This document shows positions 7,647 through 16,465 of a stretch of DNA of 20,458 nucleotides, piece after piece. The notes under the pieces are model-generated. The model saw only the letters and a list, made by a program, of their open reading frames with translations. It was not told where the DNA came from and made no database searches. Both the position numbers and the translations under genes were made by a program. The DNA comes from Butyrivibrio sp. (GTDB lineage Bacteria; Bacillota; Clostridia; Lachnospirales; Lachnospiraceae). The stretch is from contig NZ_SVFW01000060.1 of the NCBI RefSeq assembly GCF_015056685.1, forward strand, positions 1 to 20,458. Direction: 5' to 3'. Position 1 is the stretch's first letter. Each line of letters starts with the position of its first letter.

Positions 7647-8536
7647 TAGTATTCATTTTTCTGCTCGTGCATTTTGCACTATGCCTTGCTGTATTCGTGT
7701 TAATGAAGCTTGGCGTATTAAAAATTGATAGTCTCATGATGGTCATGGTGATATGCATTCCGTTTTGGGGTGCTCTTTGTGCTGTGATCATAACCGTAAT
7801 GGTAAATCTCGGCAAAGATGGAAATAAGAACGGCGACCTTGAACTTATGAGAAGTAACCTTCTGGATCAGTCTCTTTTGCCAAGGCAGGAGGCAGAATCT
7901 GATGACATTGTGCCTCTTGAAGATGCTCTTATCATGAATGATCCAACTGTAAGACGATCAGTAATGATGGATGTTCTTATGACTGATGTAAAAAAATATA
8001 TTCCTGTTATCAATCAGGCCAGGATGAATGATGATGTAGAAGTAGTCCATTACGCTACAACAGCTATGGTTGAGCTTTCAAAAGAATATGAATTAAAGCT
8101 TCAGGAGTATAGCAGTGAGTATGCTAATAATCCGGGACGAGAGGGACTTCTTGATGAATACATCTCTTTCCTTGCCCAGTATATATCAAGTGGCATGGTT
8201 CAGGGACAGCTTCTTGAGATTCAAAGAAATACCTACCACCAGCTTCTTATAACCAAGCTTACGCTTAAGCCTAATATTGATGATTATGAAAAACTTGTTA
8301 AGAGTCTGTTGAATTCAAAATTATATATCAGGGCTGACGTAGCTCTTTCTACAATGGAGCAGAATTGGCCTTCGGATGAGAGAAACTGGCTTTTGAGGTT
8401 CAGATACTATTATGAGACAGGTGCCAGTACCAAGTTAAAAGAAATGATAAAAAATACAGCTGGTAGCGGCAATTACTATTCAAGAGAGATAAGAGAAATA
8501 GTGAAGCTGTGGGAAAAAGAGGAGATGGGAGCATGA
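7643..8536 (+). CDS. pelE: PelE-like membrane/TPR protein
   Basis: 297 residues with two N-terminal membrane helices (about 2-24 and 28-55), then a soluble, helix-rich region with TPR-like character (for example about 150-290). In Pseudomonas, PelE is a membrane protein with TPR-type repeats that works with PelD, PelF and PelG in the inner-membrane synthase complex. Here the identification rests on that topology and on its position directly after pelD, with an ATGA overlap that suggests translational coupling. The primary sequence is weakly conserved in this family, so the call is partly contextual. It ends with a second ATGA-type overlap into the next gene. Confidence 0.7.
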   Translation: MIVFIFLLVHFALCLAVFVLMKLGVLKIDSLMMVMVICIPFWGALCAVIITVMVNLGKDGNKNGDLELMRSNLLDQSLLPRQEAESDDIVPLEDALIMNDPTVRRSVMMDVLMTDVKKYIPVINQARMNDDVEVVHYATTAMVELSKEYELKLQEYSSEYANNPGREGLLDEYISFLAQYISSGMVQGQLLEIQRNTYHQLLITKLTLKPNIDDYEKLVKSLLNSKLYIRADVALSTMEQNWPSDERNWLLRFRYYYETGASTKLKEMIKNTAGSGNYYSREIREIVKLWEKEEMGA

Positions 8537-10356
8537 AGAAAAGACATTTTTATGTTTTGATAAATGTGGCCATCGGCTTTTTTGCCATATTTTTGCTTCT
8601 CCTGGTTGAGAGGATTGGAATCCTTTACAAGGGAAATGCTGAAAAGGTGACTCTTTTGCCAAGTGACAATGTTGTGAATATGAAGGAAGCTTCGGGAGAA
8701 AAGAAATGTCTTTTGATCATAAATACAAATGATGGCACAAGTAATCTTATCTATCCTCAGTATGAACAGATACTTAAGGATATGAGAGTATACTACGATA
8801 CACTTGATCTTGCAGGCAATAAGATAAGTGAAGGCATGTTTTCTGGCAGCAAAAGTGCATATGAAACGGTTGTTGCAGCTATCAGCGACTATTCTGTCAT
8901 GCAAGAGGACATTTTTATTCTGACAGACTGGGTAAAAGAGGGTGGAAGACTCCTTTTGGGAATAACGCCTATGAGGTCAGATAACTTCGATATCATTAGT
9001 TCTAAGCTTGGAATAATTGAAATGGGAAATAATTTTTCATCAGTTTCAGATTTTGTTTCTGAGAAAGATTATATGCTTGGCGCAGAGAAAACATACTATA
9101 TAGACGATGCTTACGAATCTTCACTGGTTGTTCAGCTTGAGTCCTCGGCCAGAGTTTATGCCCACACTTCAGATGATAAGCCGCTTGTATGGAGTTATAA
9201 ATATGGAGATGGGAAGTTTGTTGTGTGTAACTTCAGTTATGTTTCAAAGGCATACAGAGGCATATATTCAAGTGCTTATACTCTTTTGGAGGATGTTTTT
9301 GTCTACCCGGTTATAAATGCTTCTACATTTTATCTGGATGATTTTCCCTCACCAACTCCTTCAGGTGATGGTGAGTATATCAGAAGAGATTATGGTATGG
9401 GAATCGCTCAGTTTTATTCAGCTGTGTGGTGGCCCAAAGTCCTTGCACTTGGGGATAAGCACAATATTCCATATACAGGACTTATTATTGAAACATATGA
9501 AGATGATACCGGCGAAGAACTTCCTACCAACAAGAGCACTGCGGATTATTACTACTACGGAAACATGCTTTTGAACAAGGGTGGCGAAGTAGGATATCAC
9601 GGCTATAACCACCAGCCTTTATGCGGGCCTGACTATGTATATGAAGATGATATCGGATATAAGGTGTGGGAGAGCTATAATGCCATGTACAACTCCCTTG
9701 ATGAACTCACAAAGTTTTCTACCGGCATTTTTCCGGGTTCTGAGCTGAGTGTATATGTTCCGCCTTCTGATGTTTTATCCCCTGAGGGAAGGCAGCTTAT
9801 AAGTGATGAGTTTCCCAATATCAAGACAATAGCAAGTATTTATTTTGAGGGACCCGATGCATATTCTCAGGAATATGAGGTTTCAGAGGATGGAGTTGTA
9901 GAAACTCCAAGAATAGTGTCCAGCTGTATTATCGATGATTACATGAAGCTGGCGGCATTTTCAGAGCTCAATTTTCATTTTGTTACATCTCACTTTATGC
10001 ACCCGGATGATCTTCTTGATGAAGACAGAGGAGCAGCTATTGGATGGAAACAGCTTAGTCAGAATCTTGATGATTATATGACCTGGATAGATGAATCTGC
10101 TCCGGATATAAGACACCTGACGGGCTCAGGAATGGCAGGCGCTGTTCAGCGCTATGTCAATGTGATTTCTGACACGGAAGTAGATGACCAAAAACTTACA
10201 ATTAAGACGGAAGGACTTATAGATGATGCTTTTTACCTTATAAGAGTTTCAGAAGGGGAACTTGTAAGCGCAGAAGGTGGATCTTTGAAGAAACTAAATG
10301 GCACTTTGTATCTTCTTGATGCAAATCAGGAAACTGTAACTGTGACAAGGAAATAG
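8533..10356 (+). CDS. DUF2194 protein, putative polysaccharide deacetylase of the Pel-like system
   Basis: 607 residues from the ATG at 8533, which has a GAGGAG ribosome binding site and overlaps the pelE stop; a GTG at 8509 is an in-frame alternative without one. There is an N-terminal membrane helix (about 5-29), then an alpha/beta domain (about 50-250, LLIINTNDG...DIFILTDWVKEGGRLLLG) and a deacetylase-like barrel (about 260-560). FYLDDF (Asp269/270), YHGYNH (His356 and His360) and TSHFMHP (His487/490) give the D...HxxxH metal-site pattern seen in carbohydrate deacetylases. The protein is likely tethered outside the membrane. By position it would play the part of the PelA deacetylase domain. 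I recognise the DUF2194 family by its overall pattern; the enzyme activity is inference. Confidence 0.78.
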   Translation: MKKRHFYVLINVAIGFFAIFLLLLVERIGILYKGNAEKVTLLPSDNVVNMKEASGEKKCLLIINTNDGTSNLIYPQYEQILKDMRVYYDTLDLAGNKISEGMFSGSKSAYETVVAAISDYSVMQEDIFILTDWVKEGGRLLLGITPMRSDNFDIISSKLGIIEMGNNFSSVSDFVSEKDYMLGAEKTYYIDDAYESSLVVQLESSARVYAHTSDDKPLVWSYKYGDGKFVVCNFSYVSKAYRGIYSSAYTLLEDVFVYPVINASTFYLDDFPSPTPSGDGEYIRRDYGMGIAQFYSAVWWPKVLALGDKHNIPYTGLIIETYEDDTGEELPTNKSTADYYYYGNMLLNKGGEVGYHGYNHQPLCGPDYVYEDDIGYKVWESYNAMYNSLDELTKFSTGIFPGSELSVYVPPSDVLSPEGRQLISDEFPNIKTIASIYFEGPDAYSQEYEVSEDGVVETPRIVSSCIIDDYMKLAAFSELNFHFVTSHFMHPDDLLDEDRGAAIGWKQLSQNLDDYMTWIDESAPDIRHLTGSGMAGAVQRYVNVISDTEVDDQKLTIKTEGLIDDAFYLIRVSEGELVSAEGGSLKKLNGTLYLLDANQETVTVTRK

Positions 10357-10359
10357 ACT

Positions 10360-11775
10360 ATGGAAATATGCCTTATTTTGGAGGGAAGTTATCCCTATAC
10401 ATACGGTGGAGTGGCGTCCTGGATGCACGGTTATATCCAGGCGCTTCCTGAGCATACTTTTATTTTATGGGTGATTGGTGCTCATGCCAGGGATAGAGGC
10501 AGATACAAGTATGAGCTTCCGCCAAATGTTAAGGAGGTTCACGAAATCTTTTTGGACGACGCTTTAAAGGTAAGAGCGGGTAAAAAAGACAAATTCAAAC
10601 TGTCAAATGAGGAAAAAGAAGCCGTAGAAAAGCTTATAGATTGCGAGAGCCCTGATTGGAATCTGCTTTTTAACATGTATCAGGATAGACATTATAATCC
10701 TGCAAGTTTTCTTATGAGTGAGGAATTTCTTGAAATATTGACAAGGCTCTGCAAAGAAAAATATCCATATGTGGCTTTTGCGGAGACCTTCCACACGATC
10801 AGATCCATGCTTCTTCCTGTACTGTATCTTCTTGGAAGTGAAGTTCCGGAAGCGGATATATATCACACAATATGTACGGGATATGGGGGACTGCTGGCTT
10901 CTCTTGCGGGTTATAAAACAGGAAAACCTATCATGCTTTCTGAACATGGCATCTATTCAAGAGAAAGAGAAGAAGAGATAATAAGAGCCCAATGGGTAAT
11001 ACCTGCCTTTAAAAGACAATGGATCAAATTTTTTTACATGCTGTCTGATGCAGTATATAAAAGAGCTTCCTATGTCACCTGTCTGTTTGAAAACGCCAAT
11101 AAGATACAGGTTGAGCTTGGGGCTGATCCGAAGAAATGCAGGGTTATTCCAAATGGAATAAGATACGAGAGATTTTGCAACATTCCTTATAAGGAAGATG
11201 ATGGTTTTGTAGACATTGGGGCAGTTATCAGAATTGCTCAGATAAAAGATGTAAAGACATTAATATACGCTTTCCACGAACTATCAGGAATGAGAGACAA
11301 TGCAAGGCTGCACATTCTTGGAGGCGTTGATGATGAGGAATATGCAGAGGAATGCTATCAGCTGGTGGAGAGCCTTGGACTAAAAAATATCAAATTTGTT
11401 GGACAGGTTGATGTGGTGAAATACATGGAGAAGCTGGATTTTACTGTGCTTACTAGTATTTCGGAAGGACAGCCTCTTTCAGTTCTTGAATCCTTTGCTT
11501 CAGGAAGGCCTGTTGTTACAACAGATGTTGGATGCTGTCGTGAACTTATAGAAGGGGCAAGCGGAGACTTTTTCGGAACTGCGGGCTTCATTGCACCGCC
11601 TATGCACAGAGAGGGGCTTGCAAAGGCTATGGACAGAATGTGCAGCGACAGAAATAAGCGAATTGAGATGGGACAAAACGGAAAGAGGAGAGTTGAAAAG
11701 TATTTCCAACACCCGCAAATGATGTACAGGTACAATAAATTGTACAATATGATCGAATATGGAGTTGATTTATAA
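10360..11775 (+). CDS. pelF: PelF-type family 4 glycosyltransferase
   Basis: 471-residue cytoplasmic GT-B glycosyltransferase. It opens with ICLILEGSYPYTYGGVASWMH, where the GGVASWMH loop (about 16-23) is characteristic of PelF. Later come LSEHGIYSRERE in the first domain, VIPNGIRYERF at the domain junction, and SEGQPLSVLESF, whose Glu369 and Glu377 form the EX7E motif that binds the nucleotide sugar. PelF is the polymerising enzyme of the Pel system, using UDP-sugars at the cytoplasmic face. The stop codon of the previous gene is three bases upstream, and its own stop abuts the next start codon (TAAATG). This is one of the most secure calls in the operon. Confidence 0.93.
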   Translation: MEICLILEGSYPYTYGGVASWMHGYIQALPEHTFILWVIGAHARDRGRYKYELPPNVKEVHEIFLDDALKVRAGKKDKFKLSNEEKEAVEKLIDCESPDWNLLFNMYQDRHYNPASFLMSEEFLEILTRLCKEKYPYVAFAETFHTIRSMLLPVLYLLGSEVPEADIYHTICTGYGGLLASLAGYKTGKPIMLSEHGIYSREREEEIIRAQWVIPAFKRQWIKFFYMLSDAVYKRASYVTCLFENANKIQVELGADPKKCRVIPNGIRYERFCNIPYKEDDGFVDIGAVIRIAQIKDVKTLIYAFHELSGMRDNARLHILGGVDDEEYAEECYQLVESLGLKNIKFVGQVDVVKYMEKLDFTVLTSISEGQPLSVLESFASGRPVVTTDVGCCRELIEGASGDFFGTAGFIAPPMHREGLAKAMDRMCSDRNKRIEMGQNGKRRVEKYFQHPQMMYRYNKLYNMIEYGVDL

Positions 11776-13227
11776 ATGGCAGGTATAGGATTTGAGTTAA
11801 AAAAGCTCTTTAGAGCCACAGGTGTCCTGTCGATGCTGAAAGCCTACGGCTATACGGGAATGGTCACAGCAGGTCCAATGCTGCTGGGGGTACTTTTCCT
11901 TCTTAGCATCAACTATATTGGAAGGGCAGCAGGGCTGCAAAAGCCTGAACAGGACCTTCTGGTATGCATGATAACATATTGTCTTTTGGCATCCATGATG
12001 ATTGGCAGCATCTTTTCTATGGTAATGACCAGGTATGTTGCAGATCTTTTGTATGAGGAAAAAGAAAAGGATGTAATACCTTCAATGGAGGGAATACTTG
12101 GATTTGAGATGCCTTTTGGCGGCATTTTATGGATCATATTTTTGTTAAATGCAGGAATTGACCTTATGCTGTGCATTCTCAATTTTGTCTTATTTATGGA
12201 GCTTATAGTGGCCTGGACACAGATGAACTATCTGACTGCAGTCAAGGATTATAAAGGTATTCTTATGTCCTACGTTTATGCCATTATTTTTTCTGTTCTT
12301 ACTGCGATGTTTGGCTGTGCTTTTTTAGGAGTATCCCTACATATCCTGATGCTCAGCGTAAGCGTCGGATATGGCGTTATGATCGTATATGACATGATCC
12401 TTTTGTATGGATACTTTCCAAATTCCATGGAAAATCATTTCGCTTTTCTTCCTTGGTTTGACGAGTACAAAGACCTTATGCTTGTTGGCTTTTTTACAAA
12501 CTTAGGGTTATTTTCTCATCTTGTCATAGCCTGGATGAGTGATGTGGGAATACAGATAAAAGGCCTTTACTATGGAGCGCCTCAGCATGATGTGGCTGCG
12601 CTTTTTGCCTTTATCACGATTCTTATTACCACCATCAATTTTGTGGCATCGGTTGAAGTTAATTTTTATCCAAAGTACAGGAGATATTATGATCTTTTTA
12701 ATGGAACAGGATCAATTGTTGAAATAGAGCAGGCTGAAAATGAAATGATAACTGTTTTGGAACACGAGCTTGTTTACACAGCCAGAAGGCAGTTTTATGC
12801 CACGGCACTTATTCTTTCCGTGGGACTTGTGTTTTTGGAAAGACTCCCACTTGGATTTGATTCTCTGATGGAAGGGTACTTCAGAGTGCTGAGCGTTGGC
12901 TATGGAGCTTACGCAGTAGGTAATGTTCTCATGCTTATCCTTATGTATTTTACGGATTATGAGGACGCGAGAAATTCAGCGATTCTTTTTGGAGTTTCAT
13001 CTACTGTTCTCAGCGCATTGTCACTGCTTCTTGAAGCAAAATATTATGGATTTGGATTTGCTTTAAGCTGCATAATCTATTTCGTTTTTGCACTTTTTAA
13101 ACTTATCAGTTATACCCAAAAGCTTCCATATCATATCCTGAGTTCACAGCCTATTGTGGCTGAAAGGCATTATGGCTTCGGAAGTAAACTCTATGCGTTT
13201 ATAAGCAGGAATCAAAAAGCTGCATAA
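11776..13227 (+). CDS. pelG: PelG-type polysaccharide membrane transporter
   Basis: 483 residues with about twelve predicted membrane helices, starting with MAGIGFELKKLF, a start typical of PelG. PelG belongs to the MOP/Wzx-like superfamily and is thought to carry the growing chain across the cytoplasmic membrane together with PelD, PelE and PelF. A short polar stretch near residues 313-335 (GTGSIVEIEQAENEM) separates the two halves. The gene begins immediately after the pelF stop codon, so the two are almost certainly coupled. No outer-membrane PelB or PelC genes are near, as expected for a cell with one membrane. Confidence 0.93.
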   Translation: MAGIGFELKKLFRATGVLSMLKAYGYTGMVTAGPMLLGVLFLLSINYIGRAAGLQKPEQDLLVCMITYCLLASMMIGSIFSMVMTRYVADLLYEEKEKDVIPSMEGILGFEMPFGGILWIIFLLNAGIDLMLCILNFVLFMELIVAWTQMNYLTAVKDYKGILMSYVYAIIFSVLTAMFGCAFLGVSLHILMLSVSVGYGVMIVYDMILLYGYFPNSMENHFAFLPWFDEYKDLMLVGFFTNLGLFSHLVIAWMSDVGIQIKGLYYGAPQHDVAALFAFITILITTINFVASVEVNFYPKYRRYYDLFNGTGSIVEIEQAENEMITVLEHELVYTARRQFYATALILSVGLVFLERLPLGFDSLMEGYFRVLSVGYGAYAVGNVLMLILMYFTDYEDARNSAILFGVSSTVLSALSLLLEAKYYGFGFALSCIIYFVFALFKLISYTQKLPYHILSSQPIVAERHYGFGSKLYAFISRNQKAA

Positions 13228-13240
13228 GAAAGGCACTTTT

Positions 13241-15040
13241 ATGAAAAAGAAAAAGAAAAAAAGTATAGGAATAGTATTTGGATTTATTGTGGTAGCGGCA
13301 GCTATTGCCGGAAGCAATATATATAACTACTATTTTAATACGGACAATCAGTCACAGGCAGAAACAGAGACTTTTTTGCAGGTGATAGATAATAAGAATA
13401 TCAGTACGGATGAAAGTGGTGTCAGTCACATTCGAGATGTTGATGCCCTGTATGAAGACGATGGAATGGATGTAGTTACTATGTATCTGACTGTCAGACA
13501 GGGCAATGAGATTGAAGGAACGAACCATACCTGGGAAGAGGTCAACTCACATTCTGCCTATTATTACGATGAACTGGGTATTCCAAGGTATAAGGTGGAA
13601 GCTCTTTTGCAGGTTGGAACAGAAGAGGGAATTCCGGCGGGAAATCTTGGATTTGGCAGGACAGCTCCTAATGCGACTGTTCAGATAAGAGGTCAGAGTT
13701 CCAGTAAGAATGTTCAAAAGAACTATAAGATCAAGCTCAAAGAAAATCAGGGAAATTGGAATGGACAGACTACTATAGACTTAAACAAGCACCAGACTGA
13801 CGGACTTAGATTTAGGAATAAACTGGGATTTGATATTTTGAAAAATGTGGACCAGCTAATGAGCCTGAGAACTCAATTTGTTCATCTTTATGTCAATGAC
13901 CTCACAGATGGAAGTGATGACGGATTTGAAGATTATGGCTTGTATACGCAGGTTGAACAGCTCAACAAGACAGCTCTTAGGGCCCATGGACTTGACAGAT
14001 ATGGTCAGCTCTATAAGGTGAACTTTTTTGAATTTTTCAGATATGAGGATGCTATAAAACTCGAGACAGATCCTGGATATGATGTAAGTAAATTCCAACA
14101 GTACCTCGAGATAAAGGGGGATAGTGACCATACAAAGCTCATTGATATGCTTGATGATCTTAATGATTATTCAATTTCCATAGATGAAGTGCTGGATAAG
14201 CACTTTGACAGAGAGAATCTTGAATATTGGCTTGCGTTTAATATTTTGACCGGAAATGTTGATACACAGAGCAGAAACTGTTATCTTTATAGCCCTAAGA
14301 ATGAAAATGTGTGGTATTTTATTAGCTGGGATTTAGATGGTGCATTCAGGATCAAAGAAAATGAAATCCTTACAAGAACAGATTATGGAAGCTGGGAAAA
14401 AGGTGTAAGTAACTACTGGGGTAATGTACTGTTTAACAGGTGCTTAAAATCTGATAGCTTTAGAGAAGAGCTCGATAGAGCAATCCTTGATCTAAAAGAA
14501 AATGTTATTACTCCAAACAGGATCAGCGAGATGATAACAGATTACAGGGCAGTCGTAGAACAGTATTTATGGAACGCTCCTGATATCACTTATGAACAGC
14601 TGACTCCCGAGCAGTATGATGAGGTAGCATTGGAACTGCCGAATCAGATTGAGGAAAACTATGAGCACTATCTTGCATCTTTGGAAAAGCCATTACCTTT
14701 CTATGTGGGAGAACCGGTTATCGAGGATGGAAAGCTTCTTATGAACTGGGATACTGCCTATGATTTTCAGCAGGATGACATTACTTACAAGGCAGTTTTA
14801 TCCAGAAACTATGATGGAGAAGACGTAGTGGCAACTTATGAGGGTGTATGGACAAAGTTTAGCTGCGATGTTCCGGAGCCTGGTGAATACTTCCTTTCGG
14901 TCAGGGCCTATGATGATAAAGGCAATTCTCAGGAGTGTTTTGATTACTACGAAGAAGCCGAAGTTGGAAAAACATATGGAGTACTATGTTTTTATATAAA
15001 TGAAGATGGTACAATAGACAGGTATACGGTCGTAGAGTAA
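13241..15040 (+). CDS. CotH-family membrane-anchored kinase-like protein
   Basis: 599 residues: a lysine-rich N-terminus, one membrane helix (about 9-31), then an extracellular CotH domain (about 75-490) and a fibronectin-like beta domain (about 500-595). CotH signatures are clear: VQIRGQSSSKNVQKNYKIKL (147-166), the catalytic-loop-like GNVDTQSRNCYLY (338-350), and WYFISWDLDGAF (358-369), whose Asp364/Asp366 match the family's metal-binding WDLDG. CotH proteins are atypical kinases that phosphorylate secreted proteins such as Bacillus spore coat proteins. Here the target could be another surface protein or the polysaccharide machinery; that is inference. It starts 13 bases after pelG, with an AAAGG ribosome binding site. 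It is followed by a VTC-domain gene, a pairing often seen in bacteria. Confidence 0.88.
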   Translation: MKKKKKKSIGIVFGFIVVAAAIAGSNIYNYYFNTDNQSQAETETFLQVIDNKNISTDESGVSHIRDVDALYEDDGMDVVTMYLTVRQGNEIEGTNHTWEEVNSHSAYYYDELGIPRYKVEALLQVGTEEGIPAGNLGFGRTAPNATVQIRGQSSSKNVQKNYKIKLKENQGNWNGQTTIDLNKHQTDGLRFRNKLGFDILKNVDQLMSLRTQFVHLYVNDLTDGSDDGFEDYGLYTQVEQLNKTALRAHGLDRYGQLYKVNFFEFFRYEDAIKLETDPGYDVSKFQQYLEIKGDSDHTKLIDMLDDLNDYSISIDEVLDKHFDRENLEYWLAFNILTGNVDTQSRNCYLYSPKNENVWYFISWDLDGAFRIKENEILTRTDYGSWEKGVSNYWGNVLFNRCLKSDSFREELDRAILDLKENVITPNRISEMITDYRAVVEQYLWNAPDITYEQLTPEQYDEVALELPNQIEENYEHYLASLEKPLPFYVGEPVIEDGKLLMNWDTAYDFQQDDITYKAVLSRNYDGEDVVATYEGVWTKFSCDVPEPGEYFLSVRAYDDKGNSQECFDYYEEAEVGKTYGVLCFYINEDGTIDRYTVVE

Positions 15041-15068
15041 CCAATATAATTAGTAAAGCGGTGTATAT

Positions 15069-15797
15069 ATGGATAAAACCTTTAGACATGAGTGGAAATA
15101 CCTTATCAGCTATGGGGAGTTTGAAGCCTTAAAACCAAGGCTTGCGCCCTACTTCAAACTGGATCCTAATGCAATAAACGGAGAATATCTCATAAGAAGT
15201 TTGTATTTTGATGACTTTTTTAACAGTGCTTACGAAGAAAAAGATATGGGTGTATTCTTCAGAAAAAAATACAGGATCAGGATTTATAATTTTTCTGATA
15301 AAGGTATTAAACTTGAAAGAAAAATCAAAAACGATAAATATATTTATAAAGAAGCAGCAAGCCTCACAAAAGATGAGGTATACAGGATAATTGACGGAGA
15401 CTACGGATTTCTTTTGCAAAAGGATAATAACCTGCTAAAAGAATTCTATGTTGAATGTGTGAGCAATGTTCTAAGGCCAAGGGTTATTGTGGATTATGAC
15501 AGGGCCCCATATATTCATGATGGAGGAACTGTCAGGATAACCTTTGATAAAAAGGTCAGGGCAGCGATCGGGAGCTATGATATATTTGATCCTACCCTTC
15601 CGACTCTTAATGCGCTTCCGTCAGATAAACTTATTATGGAAGTGAAATACACAGAGTTTTTACCGCAGCTTGTAAGGGATCTGTGCCCGCCAGCATCCAG
15701 CGAGTTTACGGCTGCATCCAAATTTGTTTTGTGCTGTGATAAGACCGCATACCTTTATGGTAGCGATAATTATGTAGATGAGAGGAATATTATATGA
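15069..15797 (+). CDS. VTC-domain polyphosphate polymerase-like protein
   Basis: 242 residues covering one complete VTC tunnel domain without membrane segments. Basic and acidic residues expected to line the tunnel are in place: FRHEWKY (5-11), YLIRSLYFDD (40-49), RKKYRIRIY (65-73), KLERK (81-85), PRVIVDYDRAPY, and MEVKYTEFLP near the C-terminus. In yeast, VTC4 of this family makes polyphosphate from ATP and feeds it across a membrane. In bacteria the domain usually sits next to a DUF4956 membrane protein, as it does here: the two genes overlap by four bases (ATGA). I infer polyphosphate synthesis or another phosphate-transfer role at the membrane. No direct link of this family to Pel synthesis is known to me. 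Confidence 0.87.
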   Translation: MDKTFRHEWKYLISYGEFEALKPRLAPYFKLDPNAINGEYLIRSLYFDDFFNSAYEEKDMGVFFRKKYRIRIYNFSDKGIKLERKIKNDKYIYKEAASLTKDEVYRIIDGDYGFLLQKDNNLLKEFYVECVSNVLRPRVIVDYDRAPYIHDGGTVRITFDKKVRAAIGSYDIFDPTLPTLNALPSDKLIMEVKYTEFLPQLVRDLCPPASSEFTAASKFVLCCDKTAYLYGSDNYVDERNII

Positions 15798-16465
15798 GCG
15801 TTAAAGACATGATCAAAAAATCAATTTTAAATTCTGATGCATATTCAACTTATGATGTTGGAAGCATTGCAATTGCACTTTTAATTGCACTTTTGTTAGG
15901 AATTTTGATCTACCTTGTATACAGAAGATTCTATGCAGGTGTCATTTTTTCAAAAAGCTTTGCAGTAACCCTTATTGGTATGTGTGTTCTTACATGCATG
16001 GTTACTCTGGCGATCAGTACCAACGTTGTTATTTCCCTTGGTATGGTAGGTGCCCTTTCTATTGTCAGATTCAGAACTGCAGTCAAGGATCCCCTTGATC
16101 TTTTGTACCTGTTCTGGTCTATAACAACCGGTATTACTGCAGGCGCCGGAATGTATGCACTTACACTTGTAGCAGCTGTTATCATGATAATCATGATCGC
16201 TATTTTCTATTCAAGATCATCAAATGGCAAGATTTATATTGCTGTTATCCATTATGAGGGAACAGAGGCCGGAGATGAGATTTTAAGAGCATTTGGTAAA
16301 AAGAAATACTTCGTTAAGTCCAAGACTATGCGCGGCGATGTTACAGAGCTTGCTGTAGAAGTTAATGTTAAGGGCGATGACTTCTTCTTCGAAGAAAAGA
16401 TAAGAAACATTGACAATGTAAAAGATGTAACACTCATTCAGTATAATGGGGAGTACAATGCGTAA
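15794..16465 (+). CDS. DUF4956 membrane protein, likely VTC partner
   Basis: 223 residues. Membrane helices are at about 24-44, 57-77, 80-92 and 110-142, and a soluble C-terminal domain fills about 145-223. The conserved block LGMVGALSIVRFRTAVKDPLD (about 82-102) is the recognisable signature of DUF4956. The family is usually encoded beside VTC-domain and CotH proteins, so a complex in which DUF4956 gives the membrane passage or anchor for the VTC enzyme is plausible. The function has not been assigned to my knowledge. It overlaps the gene on each side, by four bases upstream and eight downstream. Confidence 0.85.
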   Translation: MSVKDMIKKSILNSDAYSTYDVGSIAIALLIALLLGILIYLVYRRFYAGVIFSKSFAVTLIGMCVLTCMVTLAISTNVVISLGMVGALSIVRFRTAVKDPLDLLYLFWSITTGITAGAGMYALTLVAAVIMIIMIAIFYSRSSNGKIYIAVIHYEGTEAGDEILRAFGKKKYFVKSKTMRGDVTELAVEVNVKGDDFFFEEKIRNIDNVKDVTLIQYNGEYNA

